From Pyrenophora tritici-repentis (lineage: Eukaryota; Ascomycota; Dothideomycetes; Pleosporales; Pleosporaceae), in contig NC_089397.1 of assembly GCF_003171515.1 (NCBI RefSeq), positions 1,984,001-2,048,000 on the forward strand: DNA of 64,000 bases. Direction: 5' to 3'. Under the pieces are notes generated by a model. That model was given only the letters and a program-made list of their open reading frames with translations. It was not told the DNA's origin and ran no database searches. Positions 49,323 to 60,958 of this stretch are shown here, piece by piece (within the stretch, counting starts at the first letter, position 1; each line of letters begins with the position of its first letter). Made by a program: the position numbers and the translations under genes.

Positions 49323-50234
49323 ACCTACTATATTAGCAAGGAGACCCTCCTACCAGCGTTTAAGGCTGCTTTTAAGCAATCCTTTACTAAGGAAAATATC
49401 CAAGCTGGCTTTAGAGGCGCTGGTCTAGTCCCACATGACCCACAAGCTGTGCTATCAAAGCTTGATATGGTGGTGTAGACACCAAAACAATCACCGCGAC
49501 GGGTAGACGACTGGGAGGTGAAGACACCACGCAACGCCCGCGAAGTTGAGGCTCAAAGTACTCTTATTCGACAGAGAGTAAAAACCCGCCCTCGGTCTTC
49601 TGCAAGTTCACTTGATGAGAAGGTTGCGCAGTTAAGTAAAGGGGCTCAGCAAATGGCACATAAGATGGTGCTTATGATGGAGAAAATGAGCAGCCTTCAA
49701 GAGGCTCTAGATGAAGCAAATAAGCGTAAAAGTCACAAGCAGCGATACGTACGGGCAGACGAGACTCTCAATATAGGCGAGGTACAAGAATTATCAGCTG
49801 AACAGGCGGGTAGCAGTTATGGTGATGGCGAGAGTGCGTCGAAGCGGGTGCGAGGAGAGAGGCGGTGCGGGCGTTGCAAGCAGACTGGACACAACGCTCG
49901 TACCTGCGTAGTTAAGATGGATAGTGCTAGTGTCGAGACGCGGTGAGAGCCTTCACTAGTATTCACGGTGAATCAGGCTTCCCGTGCTCTGATTGGCCAG
50001 GCACTGATTAGTCAGCTGCTCCGTGCGCGCACCATAGATATTCTCCCTCCTCCCGTAGCTCCAATACAACAAGTTCACGCACGTTTCTCCACCTTCATCA
50101 GCTAGTGATAGTAGCGATTCTAATAGTTAATTTGGTATACTGTAATAGTTTATTGACTGCGATAAAAGTGTGTGATAACGTCTTGACGTTGACGCGCTGG
50201 TGGGGCGTGAGCGACTCGCTTGTGAACCACGTTA

Positions 50235-50545
50235 CCTATAGTTAATTACCTAGGCACTGGTCCGTGCGTTTTTGTTTTGGAGGATTGAACGCGTTAGGAG
50301 AATCTTGTTCTACTGGCTCTAGCGTTACAACCAGAAGGCTGCAGAAGCTTAGAGTAACTATACCTCACCCGTGCAATCTACGTCCATTAGTCACCAGCGG
50401 CAGCGTGGTCTCACGAAACAAGAGACACCGTCTACACTCGTACACTATTCTCTCTACTCTTGAATCAAGCTTGTTTATCCAGACTGCCTCTCTATGCGTG
50501 ACGCCCGCCTTACACTCTCCGCACTAGTACAGTAGGGCGGCGCTT
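50235..50545. other. Spacer between two pogo remnants
   Basis: No gene is seen; a short open frame at 50264-50527 lacks protein-like character. Confidence 0.35.
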
Positions 50546-50546
50546 A

Positions 50547-50773
50547 CTGTGCTGCCCGGCGTAACGCACGGCCCGGCGTAACGCGCACCCCATTAGAATG
50601 CTACCCCACCTTCAACACCGTATAACTCACCCAACATGGAGCCGATTGAGGCTGCGCTTACAGCTATAGAGTCGCTAGAACCTAGAGAAAAGCCTAATTA
50701 TACGCAAATTGCTCAAGCTTATGGTGTTGTACGATCTACACTCACGCGGAGGCACCAACGCGTTTCAGCCTGA
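50547..50773 (+). pseudogene. 5' fragment of another pogo-like transposon
   Basis: A TIR-like start contains gcccggcgtaacgc twice (50554-50567 and 50571-50584). It is followed by an ATG at 50636 and 45 codons (MEPIEAALTAIESLEPREK, then NYTQIAQAYGVVRSTLTRRH) that match the N-terminal psq/CENP-B helix-turn-helix of pogo transposases. The sequence is cut off at about 50770 by the dispersed 180-bp repeat. Only the first part of the DNA-binding domain remains, so it cannot encode a working enzyme. Confidence 0.6.
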
Positions 50774-50951
50774 AAGGGGCTGACCCTGAGGGCAATTGCT
50801 AGAAAGAATCAGATGAATTCGTTAACCTAAGATCTATGGAGGGCTATCCGGCTATATAGTTTCTTCGGATAGATATCCGGCTTCCGGATATCTTTACCGG
50901 TAACCGATTTGTCGGGCGGGTCCTTCGTCCGGTATCGGCAGGTTCTGATGT
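50770..50951 (+). repeat. Dispersed ~180-bp repeat, copy 2
   Basis: Nearly identical to 20667-20847. It ends exactly where the solo LTR at 50952 begins. Confidence 0.6.
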
Positions 50952-51167
50952 TGTCAGATATTCACTCTCATCTGGAATACTGATGAAATAGGTAATGATG
51001 ATGATAATATTGATGATTGATTGTGTTTTGGTTCTGTCTACGGTTGTGGGCACACCTAGGGGGTGCCAAGCCTTCCTGTGATCCGATTGGCTCTCACAGA
51101 TGCCGGGTCGCGCTAGTCTAACCCAGCGTCTGTACGCTCTCATCTTCAACAGTGCTATTATCTAACA
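50952..51167 (-). repeat. Solo LTR of the Copia A/D family
   Basis: 216 bp from TGTCAGATATTCACTC to CTATTATCTAACA, the reverse of the Copia A LTR with scattered changes. No matching flanking duplication, so it may be a deletion product. Confidence 0.75.
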
Positions 51168-51239
51168 ACGCTAGAGTCGTACTCCTTCGAGGTCTAACAG
51201 TAGCCAAATGCCTTGCGACTAGCATTTCAGCTTAAGTTA

Positions 51240-51521
51240 GCGGTACTATAGGATCTAGTTGCTTAAGTCGGTGAGGATAACCGTCGCGTCCCGTTAGGTC
51301 TAGACTGTTGCCATTTTCGTGGTTTTATCGCTTGTTATTAAGGCAGTGAGACTCTTAATTGTCAGACATAATAAGATGTTGTGGTAAACTGATAATTGTT
51401 GATTATTGTGTGTATTCTGCTGTTCTAAGGTGCGCGCTGAGAGTTTTGTTCTGCTAAGACGCTAACCCGTTATTAGCTAGCGGTGTCGGCACTTTCGGCT
51501 CGACACGCCTGCTATCTGACA
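51240..51521 (-). mobile_element. 5' remnant of a Copia B-family element (LTR plus gag start)
   Basis: 51360-51521 is a diverged B-type LTR. On the minus strand it is followed by attaagagtctcac and a gag start at 51314 whose early Gln codons have become TAG and TAA, as expected from C-to-T mutation. The rest of the element is gone. Confidence 0.7.
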
Positions 51522-52498
51522 AATCGCATCGTCAATCGGAGCCATAGTTGTTGAATTATTGTGCGTCAAAGTTGTGGTGTTGAGACGCGTCTTGATGTTC
51601 GGCGGGGCACGATCCGAATCCGGGCACGATGTGCACGGGCAGGTTACGCGCACATCCTCGGTAGGTCTTAGTCCCTAGGGCGCTAGCGCAGTCTGTGCTA
51701 GAATACCAAGGTTCTGGGCGCTAAGGCTCTAAACTATCACAACGCCGGACTACAAGGCTGGTCCGGTTTTTGGGCCGCGACTTTTGGTGCGGACAAGACT
51801 ACGTCATCTGCAGGCTAAGGATATCCGTGCTGCAGCACAGCCTGAGCTGCAAAGGCAGGATCAGATCAAGTATGGGGTAAAACCAATTTAGAAGTCGCAC
51901 GCGCCCGGATGGCTGCACTCCGACAACCGTTCGGGAGAGAATTACTGTACACTCTTTAGCAACTCAGCGTTACTGGCACATTCCATAACCGCCTAACATT
52001 TGCACTGCTTTCTCTAATGCATAAAAGGAACTGTGTGTATATGCGTTTAGCAAAGGGTTGAAGACATAAGTGAGGACGGGAGCCGGACCAGGCGCGATCC
52101 GACCCTAGTGTCTGTATTGAGAATTTTGACAGAAAACGCTTACCAAGACTAACCACTCGGAAACACTCAAGATCCGACCGTTATACCCAGTCATAACCAC
52201 TTGTTCGCTCTCTTGGATACTAATAGGGTCCACCCAACGCTCAAAGCAAAACGTTGGCAGACATCATTTAATCTGTAGAAGCCATGGATTAGCAGACAAG
52301 GTAGAGAGACTAACCCCAGAGAAGATTTGTTCACAGGGCCTATATTATATCGCCTTCCGATTTGAAGTGGTCTTGCCATTCGTTTGCACGCATACGCCCA
52401 AAATCTCACGCCGTGTATTCCAAAGTTACTATCTTTACCTTTCAATTTATACTCGAATTATTTTAACGTTCAAGGCCTTTTTATTCGTCTCCATTATA
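51522..52498. other. Gene-poor spacer upstream of the P450
   Basis: No supportable gene; degenerate sequence then the P450 promoter. I could not identify a core motif. Confidence 0.35.
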
Positions 52499-54183
52499 AT
52501 GTGGTACCATCAGGCACTAGCTGCTGTATTGCTTCTTCTCGAGATTGTGCGTATCTCCGTTTCATTCACGCAGCTGCCTTCTGACTGTTTTCCTAGTGCG
52601 TTGTCTATGCATTGGGCCTTGCAATCTATCGTCTCTACGTGCACCCTCTTCGCAAGACCCCAGGACCGTGGCACTTTGCCGTGTCTGGACTTCCTCTAGT
52701 TATCGAGAACCAGTTGAAAGGTCGTTTCGTCAAAACAGTCCTGCAGTTGCATGAAAAGTACGGTGACATTGTGCGTACTGGGCCGAATTCACTGTCCATC
52801 AACGGAACCATCGGATGGTCTGAAGTGTTCGGATTTGGTCGTAGCAACCAACCCGAATTCTCTCACTACGATGACTTCTACCAGATTGGAGACAAGTCGA
52901 ACCTATCGATATTCCCATCCGACAGAGAGAGCCATCGGCGTCAGCGCCGTATTCTTGCACATGCCTTCTCTGATGCCGCCATCAAGGAGCAGGAGGCGCT
53001 GATAATGCAGTACGTTGACAAGCTCTTCGTCCATCTACGAAAAGACGCCGCGCAACATCAACCAACGGACATGGTCAAATGGTTCAACTTCACAACTTTC
53101 GACATCATTGGCGATTTAGCCTTTGGGGAACCGTTCGACTGCCTAGAGAACAGCGATTATCATCCGTGGGTTGCCATGATATTTCTTGGCCTCAAAGGCA
53201 ACACTCAAATGCTTGCATTGCTGAAGATGCCTGCCCTCAGTTGGATTCTACGACTGGTGATTTCCAAAGAGAACATGCAAAAGCGACTTGAAAGCAAGGC
53301 AATGACTGATAAGAAGGTGGAGAAAAGACTAGCCCTTGGGTCAGCCCCCAACGGCCGGAAGGACTTCATGACCTACATCCTTCGCCACAACGATGAGAAA
53401 GGCATGAGCCATCAAGAGATCCTGGGCAATTCCGAGGCTCTAATTGTCGCCGGAAGCGAGACGACAGCCAGCGCACTTTCAGGCTTGACCTACTACATTA
53501 CAACGAATCCGCAGGCGCTAGAGAGGCTTCAACATGAGATTCGTACAGCCTTCAGCACCGAGAAGGAGATTACGATGCTTTCCACTGCGCATCTCAAATA
53601 CTTGACAGCATGCATTGAAGAAGCTCTGCGAGTATACCCGCCAGCTCCAGAGACGCCCCCACGCGTCTCTCCTGGTGAATACGTGAACGGTTACTATATC
53701 CCCAAAGGTGTAAGTTACACCCCGCAGATGCTTTGCACCCCTCCATCTATGCCCCGACTGTTGTCGAACAACAATACTATTCAACTATCCCAGCTTGTAC
53801 AAATCGACATGACCACGACTGACAATCTTTCTTAGACTCTAATCACAATCTTCCAATGGGCGGTCTACCACAACCCTAACAACTTCGTTCAACCCGATGC
53901 CTTCATTCCTGAACGCTGGCTAAGTCCCAACCACCCTTTCCACGACCCACAGTTCAACGCAGATAAGAAAGCCGCATTCCAACCATTCTCTTTCGGCCCA
54001 CGAAACTGCATAGGCAAGAATCTGGCTTATAATGAACTGCGACTTATTGCTGCTCGGCTCTTTTGGAACTTCGACTTCGTGTTGCAGCCTGAGAGCCAGG
54101 GCTGGCCGGATAAACAGAAGGCGTTTACGGTCTGGGAGAAGATTCCGTTGTTCGTTCAACTGAAACAAGTGGAGAGGGACTAG
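52499..54183 (+). CDS. Cytochrome P450 monooxygenase
   Basis: Three exons, 52499-52546, 52597-53709 and 53836-54183, with introns of 50 and 126 bp, encode 502 residues. The N-terminus is a membrane anchor (MWYHQALAAVLLLLEI then CVVYALGLAIYRLYVHPL), so it should sit in the ER. P450 landmarks are all present: the Pro hinge RKTPGPWHF, the C-helix HRRQRRILAHAF, the I-helix oxygen-binding AGSETTASALSG, the K-helix EEALRVYPP (ExxR), the PERF-like FIPERWL, and the heme loop FSFGPRNCIGKNLAYNELRL. The overall look is that of fungal isotrichodermin C-15 hydroxylase-like (CYP65-type) enzymes, which act in secondary metabolism. No biosynthetic partner is nearby. It is intact although surrounded by transposons on both sides. 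Confidence 0.9.
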
Positions 54184-54674
54184 GAGCGTGTGTTCGCTGT
54201 TTCTAGCAATGTGATTTGTGTTTCCGGGTATTACTGGAGCATATTACAGTAGTAGAGCGGCGTTTTGTTAGATGATGTGGTCGTGTTTGGGTTGAGTCAT
54301 CTTGTACGAGAAGTACAGACCTAGTATGATGCCCCCGTAGTATCGACCCCTGATTCTTCCTAGTCGGGTAATCGTGCATCCTGCCTCAAAGACGCGTGCA
54401 TGCAACGCGAATCAGGTGCTGATTGTCTCTTATTGTAGTCTAGTGTGCAGACATGGCAACAATCAATTCAATCAATTTGCGGCCGTTAAATTGAATTGGA
54501 TTGATAGCCTTGGCGCTGAAGGCTAGATTGAATTGATAGATTAGTAAATCGAGGGTCCTGAATTGTTGACACGGCAAAGGTGTCGAATACTAGCAGTCGT
54601 TGCAACGAACAAAGTGTATAGTATTTGATTAGTAGTGAGCAAGAGCTGGATGGAGAGATCTCCATATGTACGGT
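54184..54674. other. Spacer between the P450 and Copia C
   Basis: AT-rich, no gene. Short inverted ttgaattgatt-type repeats occur at 54455-54545. The last bases (acggt at 54670-54674) are the target duplication of Copia C and the edge of a pogo TIR. Confidence 0.4.
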
Positions 54675-54900
54675 TGTCAGATTGTGATGGGTTATCAAAG
54701 ACGGGGATAATAGTATAATAATATGATTGGGATCGATTGTATTGTTCTGGTCTGATGTCGTGTTTTCTGTTGTCCAACGCTGTTCAATCCGTTGGGTCGC
54801 GGTGGATTGTGCGCGCTGACTAATTTAACTGATCCACAGAATCCACAGCTCCGAACACCCGGATTTTGTCCACCACCCAAAATATGCCCATATTCTGACA
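54675..54900 (-). repeat. 3' LTR of Copia C
   Basis: 226 bp, TGTCAGATTGTGATGG to CATATTCTGACA on the plus strand; a purine tract lies beside it at 54901-54916. Confidence 0.93.
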
Positions 54901-54931
54901 CACCCCCTCAGCTCAAGAGCCTTGAGCTGGA

Positions 54932-57900
54932 TTAATCACAGCTAAGCTGCTCTAATTGAGCTTGGATCTCTACAACAGGTGACTGATTGTGTGGCTCTCG
55001 ATCCCTAACTTCGACCAGCCCTAGTTGGATTAGAAAGCCCGTCCACTGGTTTACTGGGAGTACTTTGGTGAGGCCATCAGCTATCATCTCAGAGGATTTT
55101 GTGTATACTACTTTGATCCTCTGGTTCGTCACTTCCTGTCGGAGCCAATGGTTGTGGATATCTACGTGTCGGAGCTTCGTGGTGAGTCTTGATACTGCTT
55201 GAGTTACAAGACGGATCGTCTGTTGATTGTCGCATTGGATAGTGATCGTAGGACTCGGTAGCTTAACCTTAAGTTCACTGATCAATCGTGAGGTAAAGAT
55301 CGCTTCTTTGGCTACTTGTGAGAGTGCTAAGAGCTCTGCTTCAGTTGTTGAAGTAGTGACGGTATCTTGCTTGCTAGATCGCCAGGCGATCAGCCCGCCG
55401 AAGAGTTTAATCGCGTAGCCCTGAGAGCTTTTGCGATCCAGAGTGTTGTCTGCAAATGATGCGTCACTGGCTACCTGCATAGCGGTGCCGCCACCCAATC
55501 GTAATGTCAGCCACTTAGTGTCGGATAGGTAGAGTAACACTCGATCCGCAGCCTGTTGGTGTTCCTGACTTGGGTTGGCGAGAAATCTGGCTAGTCTAGA
55601 CGTCGCAAAAGCAATATCCGGGCGTGTATTGACAGCGGCGTAGAGGAGAGAGCCAATCTTCCGCTGGTATCGATTGATCTCAGACGGGGTAGCTAGTCCT
55701 TCTCTGGGCATGAGCTCGCTGGTCGCCATAGGAGTATCGTGGCGGATTGTCTGATCGTCCACTAGTCTATTGATCTTTTCATAGTAGGCAACCTGGGAGA
55801 GGTGGATCAGTTGTTTGGATCGATCCCTGATCACCTCGATCCCAAGGAACCACTGTAGATCGTCTCCACCAGTGATGGAGTATCGCTGCTTGAGCTGATC
55901 CATTGCTTCTTGAGCCTTCTTGGATTGATCCTTGCCATAGGCTAGGATGATATCGTCTACGTAGTAGAAGATGATGATTCCGTCTTTGATCATACAGCAG
56001 GGCTCGTGGGGTACAATCTGGAACCCAAGTTGAGTGAGCGTCGCTGTGAGATCCTTCTGCCAAAGGAGTGGGGATATTCTTAGCCCATAAAGAGCTTTCT
56101 TGATCCGTAGGATAGTGCCGGGCTTCTGATAACCCTTTGGCATCCGCATGTAGACCTCTCGATCTAACGATGCGTGGACGAAGGCGTTGGTAACGTCGTA
56201 CTGTTTTAGTTCAAGATTGTGTTTGGCAGCGATTGCCATAAGTAGTCGAAATGATCGGCTAGCTAGAGTAGCGGCGTAGGTGTCTTGGGAGGTGATATTG
56301 CGCTGCTGATCACCCCGCACAACTAATCGAGCTTTGCACTTAATGAATTGATTGGCTTTGTTAAATTTGTAGACATACACCCACATGCAGTCTAGAATCT
56401 GGTGTCCTTTAGATTTAGCTGCTTGGTAGGGTACTTCTTCCCACGAATTGGTGACTTTGTGGCTGTCGAGATGTGCACGTTGTGCTTCTTTAAATAGCTC
56501 TCCTAAAGGGTGCTGATCAAGATCAGTCCTGGCTGTCGGTGGATCAGGAAGTTGTGATTGATGGATCTTGACTCCTTTGGCGAGTAGCCGGTGAAGTTGT
56601 GCCTTGTCGATTGGGCTTCCATTGTGAGTGCCTATAGTCCCTGCCTTTAATCCAGCCATGAACGCTGCGGCCCATGGAACTGTTTTGGATGATTGGATCT
56701 CAGGAGTGGATCGAACATTTCCACTCATAAACTGGGCGAGCAGGACTGCTGGTGGAGGTGTTGATGGAGGAGTTGGGTAGTGATCTTGGATCTTTCGACC
56801 ATTGTAGTACCCTGGCGGATCTTCTTCCTCCTCTGTGGTATTGATGCTTTCGTCGTCTTCATGAAACGACTCCGTCCCGGTGTCTGGGATCGGTGGTGGG
56901 AGCTCGATAGTCCTAACGTATGCTGCGATCTCTGAAAGAGTGCTGTGCATAAGGCTATCCATTAGGTCTTCAATTGTCCCATCAAATATTGTATTTTCGT
57001 CGAAGGTCACGTCTCTTGTGCTGATGACTTTGGCGAGTGATGGGATCCAAATCCGATAGATATTGGATGATTGATATCCAACTAGGTAGCCGATCCAGGC
57101 TTTTGGATCAAGCCGCTGTAGTCTTGATTTGCCTCTGTGGGTATCATCAGTCATCGCAAAAGCTTTGCACCCATAGGCTTTGAGGTATGCTAGGTAGGGC
57201 TTCTTGATCGACGTGACTATCCCATTTGCTAGTGATACGCGCGTGAAGAATACTTCGTAGGGTGTTTTCCACTGGTTACTGTAGTTTGGCGTTCGATTGT
57301 AGAGGTGTACAGCAGCCCGAGTGATCTCTGGCCAGAGTTCCCATGGTAGATTGGCGTCAAGTCTCATTGTGCGTGCCTTCTCCTTATTCACACCCCCTGA
57401 GCGTTCAGCTCCACCGTTTTGAGCTTGAGTATCTGGTGCTGAAGGCTCGACAGCAATGCCTTGGCCTCTGATCCATCGCTCGACGTCTGGTTTGACTGTG
57501 GTGATCTCGTTGTCGGTTTCGATCACTTTTGGGGTGATGTTGTATTGGTTTTGGAGGAAAGTGAGGAAATTGGATAGTACTCGGATGATCGATTTCGCCG
57601 TTCGGTTATCTGTGAGATAGAAATCCCACTGAAATCGCGAGTACCTATCGGTAATTAGCAATTGGCTTTTCTCTTTGTTGTAGGATTGATTCTCATAGGA
57701 GTGGAAATCAATGGCGAGCCTCTCTGCGGGTCCCTGATCATTGATCCGTGGAGCGCGGCTGATCTGTCGTCGGATTTTCGCTCGGCCACACGCATCGCAC
57801 TGCACTGTCGTTACCCCTTTAACTCGCACCCCTCAGCTTGCTGGACTAGGTGCTCGATCGCTGCTGGCCCTGGGTGTCCCAGTCTTTTGTGCCAGAGGAG

Positions 57901-58427
57901 AGCAGGCGCCTGTTGGGGTCGCCGGCGCGTTCGGGACGTTTGTGAGTGGGCGTGTAGGGCTACTCTGTCCTCTGATCCATTTGGCCGATACTCCAGTACC
58001 CATTGACCATATAGCTCTGCCAGCTCGCAGACGGTTGATCCATCTGATCGCTTGACCGCTGTGGATCCGATTGGGTATCCCACCAGAGTCCTTGCTTTCT
58101 CAGTACTCTAAATGAGACGATATTGCAGAGGATGTCTGGGCAGATTGCTACGTCGTGGAGCACGAGTTTCTCTACTCTCTGTTTATGTTCAAGCTGTATG
58201 ACTATTGATCCATATCCCTTGATCCAAATCTGGCTATTGCCTGCCCATATGAAATCTCCATGGATCGGTGGCCGATAGTTGTGGATCCGATCGGGGTTGT
58301 TCGTGATATGGCACGTCGATCCTGAGTCAAAGATGAAGGAGTTGCTTAGTGGGTAATCGTGCCGATTCGATAGGGAGGATACAGCGGCGAACATGGCGTC
58401 GATCTTCGATATCTGTCGTCCATTTAG
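54932..58427 (-). pseudogene. Pol of Copia C, two frameshifts
   Basis: It starts in frame after the Gag TGA with LNGRQISKIDAMFAA and the protease FIFDSGSTCHIT. The frame is lost near 58065 (after WWDTQSDP) and again near 57832, where a run of five G has become four. From 57829 to 54932 it is open for 965 codons. This part carries CDACGRAK, the integrase D-D-E (DFHSYE; IETDNEI; NGGAERSGG), the RT site FYYVDDIILAYG, and RNase H (TTSTTEAELLALSQ; QCDNQQTIRLV; MIADGLTKVLP). All catalytic residues are kept. If the two one-base losses are sequencing errors, Pol is complete; otherwise the element depends on other copies. Confidence 0.88.
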
Positions 58428-59740
58428 TCAATCATCAATAAGATTAGGTGTAGGAGTTTGGGACTGCTTAAGTCTTGGAGTATGAGTCCTTGGGCGACCT
58501 TGGGCTCTCAGGAGACTCTGAAACTCAGCGTCATGTTCTCGTCTGAGCTCCACGAATTGGGCTGTTCTTGGATTGGGTTCCCACCACTCCGGAGCTTTCT
58601 CAGTATACACGTAGAAGCAATCACGGAGGGCATGCCCATGTCACATGCTGGACATTTGGGGCCTCTGGCGTCTGCGATCACAGTTTTACCAGGCACGGCG
58701 TCCGCTTTGGCGGAGTTACCGTAGGCGTACGATCTTGCGCTTTTGCCTCTTCCTCTTGGAGGGATTGAAGAGCTTGGAGGTTCGCGATCGCCTTCCTCTA
58801 TAGCTGTACGTTGATATCGGGGTCTGCCCCGTTTTCTGACTTGAGAGTTTCCCGTTTCCACATGGTGGGTGTCCCCATCCACGCGCTGGTCAGCGTTGCT
58901 GTTCGCAGCAAGAAATACAGATGGATCATCCACTGCAAAAGCTGCCTTTTGGCTTCTGTTTCGCGTGATCGGATGATTCAGCATCATATACTCTCGGAAC
59001 CGTCTCATCATGTCCTTCTGGGTTACCCCAGGTTGATCCATCCCATTGGATTGGAAGGTTGCTGCCCATATTGGGGCTATTTTGTTTACTGCCGACATAA
59101 AGTCTACAGCTACTGATCTAAACTGAGTAGTATCAGGCACCTTAAGTGTCTCCGCTTCAGTTACAGCTTGATTGTACTCGGCGAGCCAGGTATCCCAGTT
59201 ATTCGCGGATCGAGGTGGTTTAAGAGCACTGTAGTATCGCTGTCGCGCTTGCTCTCGTTCGGTTTCGATAGTGATGCCCACATGGGCTCGAAGGTTCTTG
59301 ATCCAGTCTCTGATCGATCCATCTGGCGGACAGCAGGTGCGCTGTAGGTGAACCGCGACGGTAGATTGGACGAGGATCATAATGTGTTGGAGATTGGTTA
59401 TCTCAGTCTTGTATCTGGCGTACTTTGTTTTGTATTGCTCCATTTTGAGTTTGTAGATCTCAAGATCGTCCTTGTAGGCTCGTTGTCCCGCTGAGGATAG
59501 ATCTGATAGTCTAGTTGGATTGGCTCCTGCAGGGAGTCCAGTCGATGGCGCGTAGTCGGCGCACTCCGGGAGCTCCGGAGGGAACGGCTCCATCAGTGGC
59601 AGCTTTGTCCCATCAGGATTGACCTGTTCCCATATATTGTAGGTGACACAGCGCGCTTGGAGTTGGCTGTACCAAGCGCGATAGTCGTGCTCGTCGCGTA
59701 GGAGCACTGTCGCGTTCTGTTGGTTGGCTTGAGCGGTCAT
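58428..59740 (-). pseudogene. Gag of Copia C, one frameshift in the zinc knuckle
   Basis: Starts MTAQANQQNATVLLRDEHDY at 59740 and is open for about 360 codons. At the knuckle (CPACDMG, near 58640) one C of a CC pair is missing, which shifts the frame; the original frame continues as YTEKAPEWWEPN and ends PNLIDD with TGA at 58430-58428, followed by CTA. That end is in frame with Pol. The N-terminus and capsid-like part resemble Gag of elements A and D. Confidence 0.85.
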
Positions 59741-59787
59741 AGCGATTTGGTTGTTGGATTATTGGTAGGGCGGATGAGACTCTTAAT

Positions 59788-60013
59788 TGTCAGATTGTGA
59801 TGGGTTATCAAAGACGGGGATAATAGTATAATAATATGATTGGGATCGATTGTATTGTTCTGGTCTGATGTCGTGTTTTCTGTTGTCCAACGCTGTTCAA
59901 TCCGTTGGGTCGCGGTGGATTGTGCGCGCTGACTAATTTAACTGATCCACAGAATCCACAGCTCCGAACACCCGGATTTTGTCCACCACCCAAAATATGC
60001 CCATATTCTGACA
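59788..60013 (-). repeat. 5' LTR of Copia C
   Basis: 226 bp, no differences seen from the 3' LTR. On the minus strand it is followed directly by attaagagtctcat. Confidence 0.93.
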
Positions 60014-60018
60014 ACGGT

Positions 60019-60519
60019 TCACAAGCGAGTCGCCACCCCAACACAATCGCCGCGCCTGCGCAGCAACTTTACGCAACACCACAATAAATTGCTATACTAT
60101 ACGCAATACTATAGGATTATTTAGAAGCGTCGCTATTATTTATATTCTTAATTTCTACCTTGCAGGTGCGAGAGTTGTGCCTAATCTTACCGCAACGGCC
60201 GCAGCGTCGCCCTGCGCGCACCCTCTTCGCAGGCTCCTCACCCTCCTCACAACCACTACCCTCCCTTTTAGCAATTAGGTCAGATACCTTACTAACTATT
60301 AATACCTCCTCTGTCCGTACGTAGCGTCTTTTATAGGTCTTACGCTTTATAAGCGTATTAATAGCGTCTTAAAGGCGGCCTATCTTCTCCTGCACTAACA
60401 CTATATTATAAGCTATCTACTAAGCGCCTTTACTTAGCTACTTAACCTACTTATCTAATAAGCTTACTAGTGACCCTTAGTAGTTTTATATGCGATTTTA
60501 AATTAGCGTAGATTACGCC
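60019..60519 (-). pseudogene. 3' end of a pogo-like element: transposase C-terminus and TIR
   Basis: The TIR-like tcacaagcgagtcgcc at 60019 matches that of element F. On the minus strand a transposase C-terminus ends at TAA (60117-60119). It contains the knuckle CGRCGKIRHNSRTC and, upstream, KRKTYKRRYVRTEEVL, which parallels the same region of element F. Further upstream the frame has many stops. Copia C inserted at its end. Only a degraded tail of the gene is present. Confidence 0.65.
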
Positions 60520-60707
60520 TGTCAGATTTTTATGGGATGGGATCGAGGTGTCTATTGTCTCTCCCTGTCTACGGCTCTGTCTGTGGGAGGTGGCCTCGCC
60601 TCGGGCTTGGCAGTGCTAAGTCCCGGCGCTAGCCCTGGTTTGGGGGTCTCATGTCCTTCCCCAACCACCATCGGCTCGATCATGGAGCAAAACCTCGCCT
60701 CAATCTG
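60520..60707. repeat. LTR of family G, cut at its last bases by Copia D
   Basis: Matches the solo LTR at 19998-20185 up to caatctg, where the 5' LTR of Copia D begins. Confidence 0.7.
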
Positions 60708-60923
60708 TGTCAGATAATAGCACTGTTGAAGATGAGAGCGTACAGACGCTGGGTTAGACTAGCGCGACCCGGCATCTGAGAGAGCCAATCGGATCACAGG
60801 AAGGCTTGGCACCCCCCAGGTGTGCCCACAACCGTAGACAGAACCAACAAACAATCAACAATCAATATCATCACCATTATTACCTATTTCATCAGTATTC
60901 CAGATGAGAGTGAATATCTGACA
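60708..60923 (+). repeat. 5' LTR of Copia D
   Basis: 216 bp, close to but not identical with the LTR of Copia A. Confidence 0.9.
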
Positions 60924-60958
60924 ATTAAGAGTCTCACTATCTTTACCTACCTACCAAA

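Larger units (their letters stand above)
47907..49946 (+). pseudogene. Dead pogo-like transposase of element F
   Basis: Reads as a relative of the intact transposase at 16478 but lacks the N-terminal start. Recognisable parts are TRGFAPTKADVRVIADELLY, an altered first catalytic motif YNFNKTGFTIG (Asp to Asn), the intact second motif [13 protein letters not shown], and an altered third motif ILQPLNVACFAPLKRKY (Asp to Asn). [20 protein letters not shown] follows, then a coiled-coil segment and the knuckle CGRCKQTGHNARTC. The protein is interrupted by TAG/TAA stops and two LTR insertions. Both Asp-to-Asn changes are G-to-A on this strand, which fits RIP. The last part (49518-49946) is still open for 142 codons. 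Confidence 0.85.
47883..50232 (+). mobile_element. Old pogo/Fot-like transposon F carrying two solo LTRs
   Basis: 24-bp TIRs (acgtggttcacaagcgagtc..; 47883-47906 and 50209-50232) are flanked by TA on both sides. The transposase inside is broken by stops and by solo LTRs at 48298-48533 and 49026-49322, each with its own target duplication. It is a fossil that served as a landing site. Confidence 0.85.
54675..60013 (-). mobile_element. Copia-type LTR retrotransposon C
   Basis: 5339 bp with 226-bp LTRs (54675-54900, 59788-60013) that read as identical, flanked by ACGGT at 54670-54674 and 60014-60018. It inserted into the end of a pogo-like element. Gag has one frameshift and Pol two; all three are explained by single-base losses. 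Confidence 0.93.
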
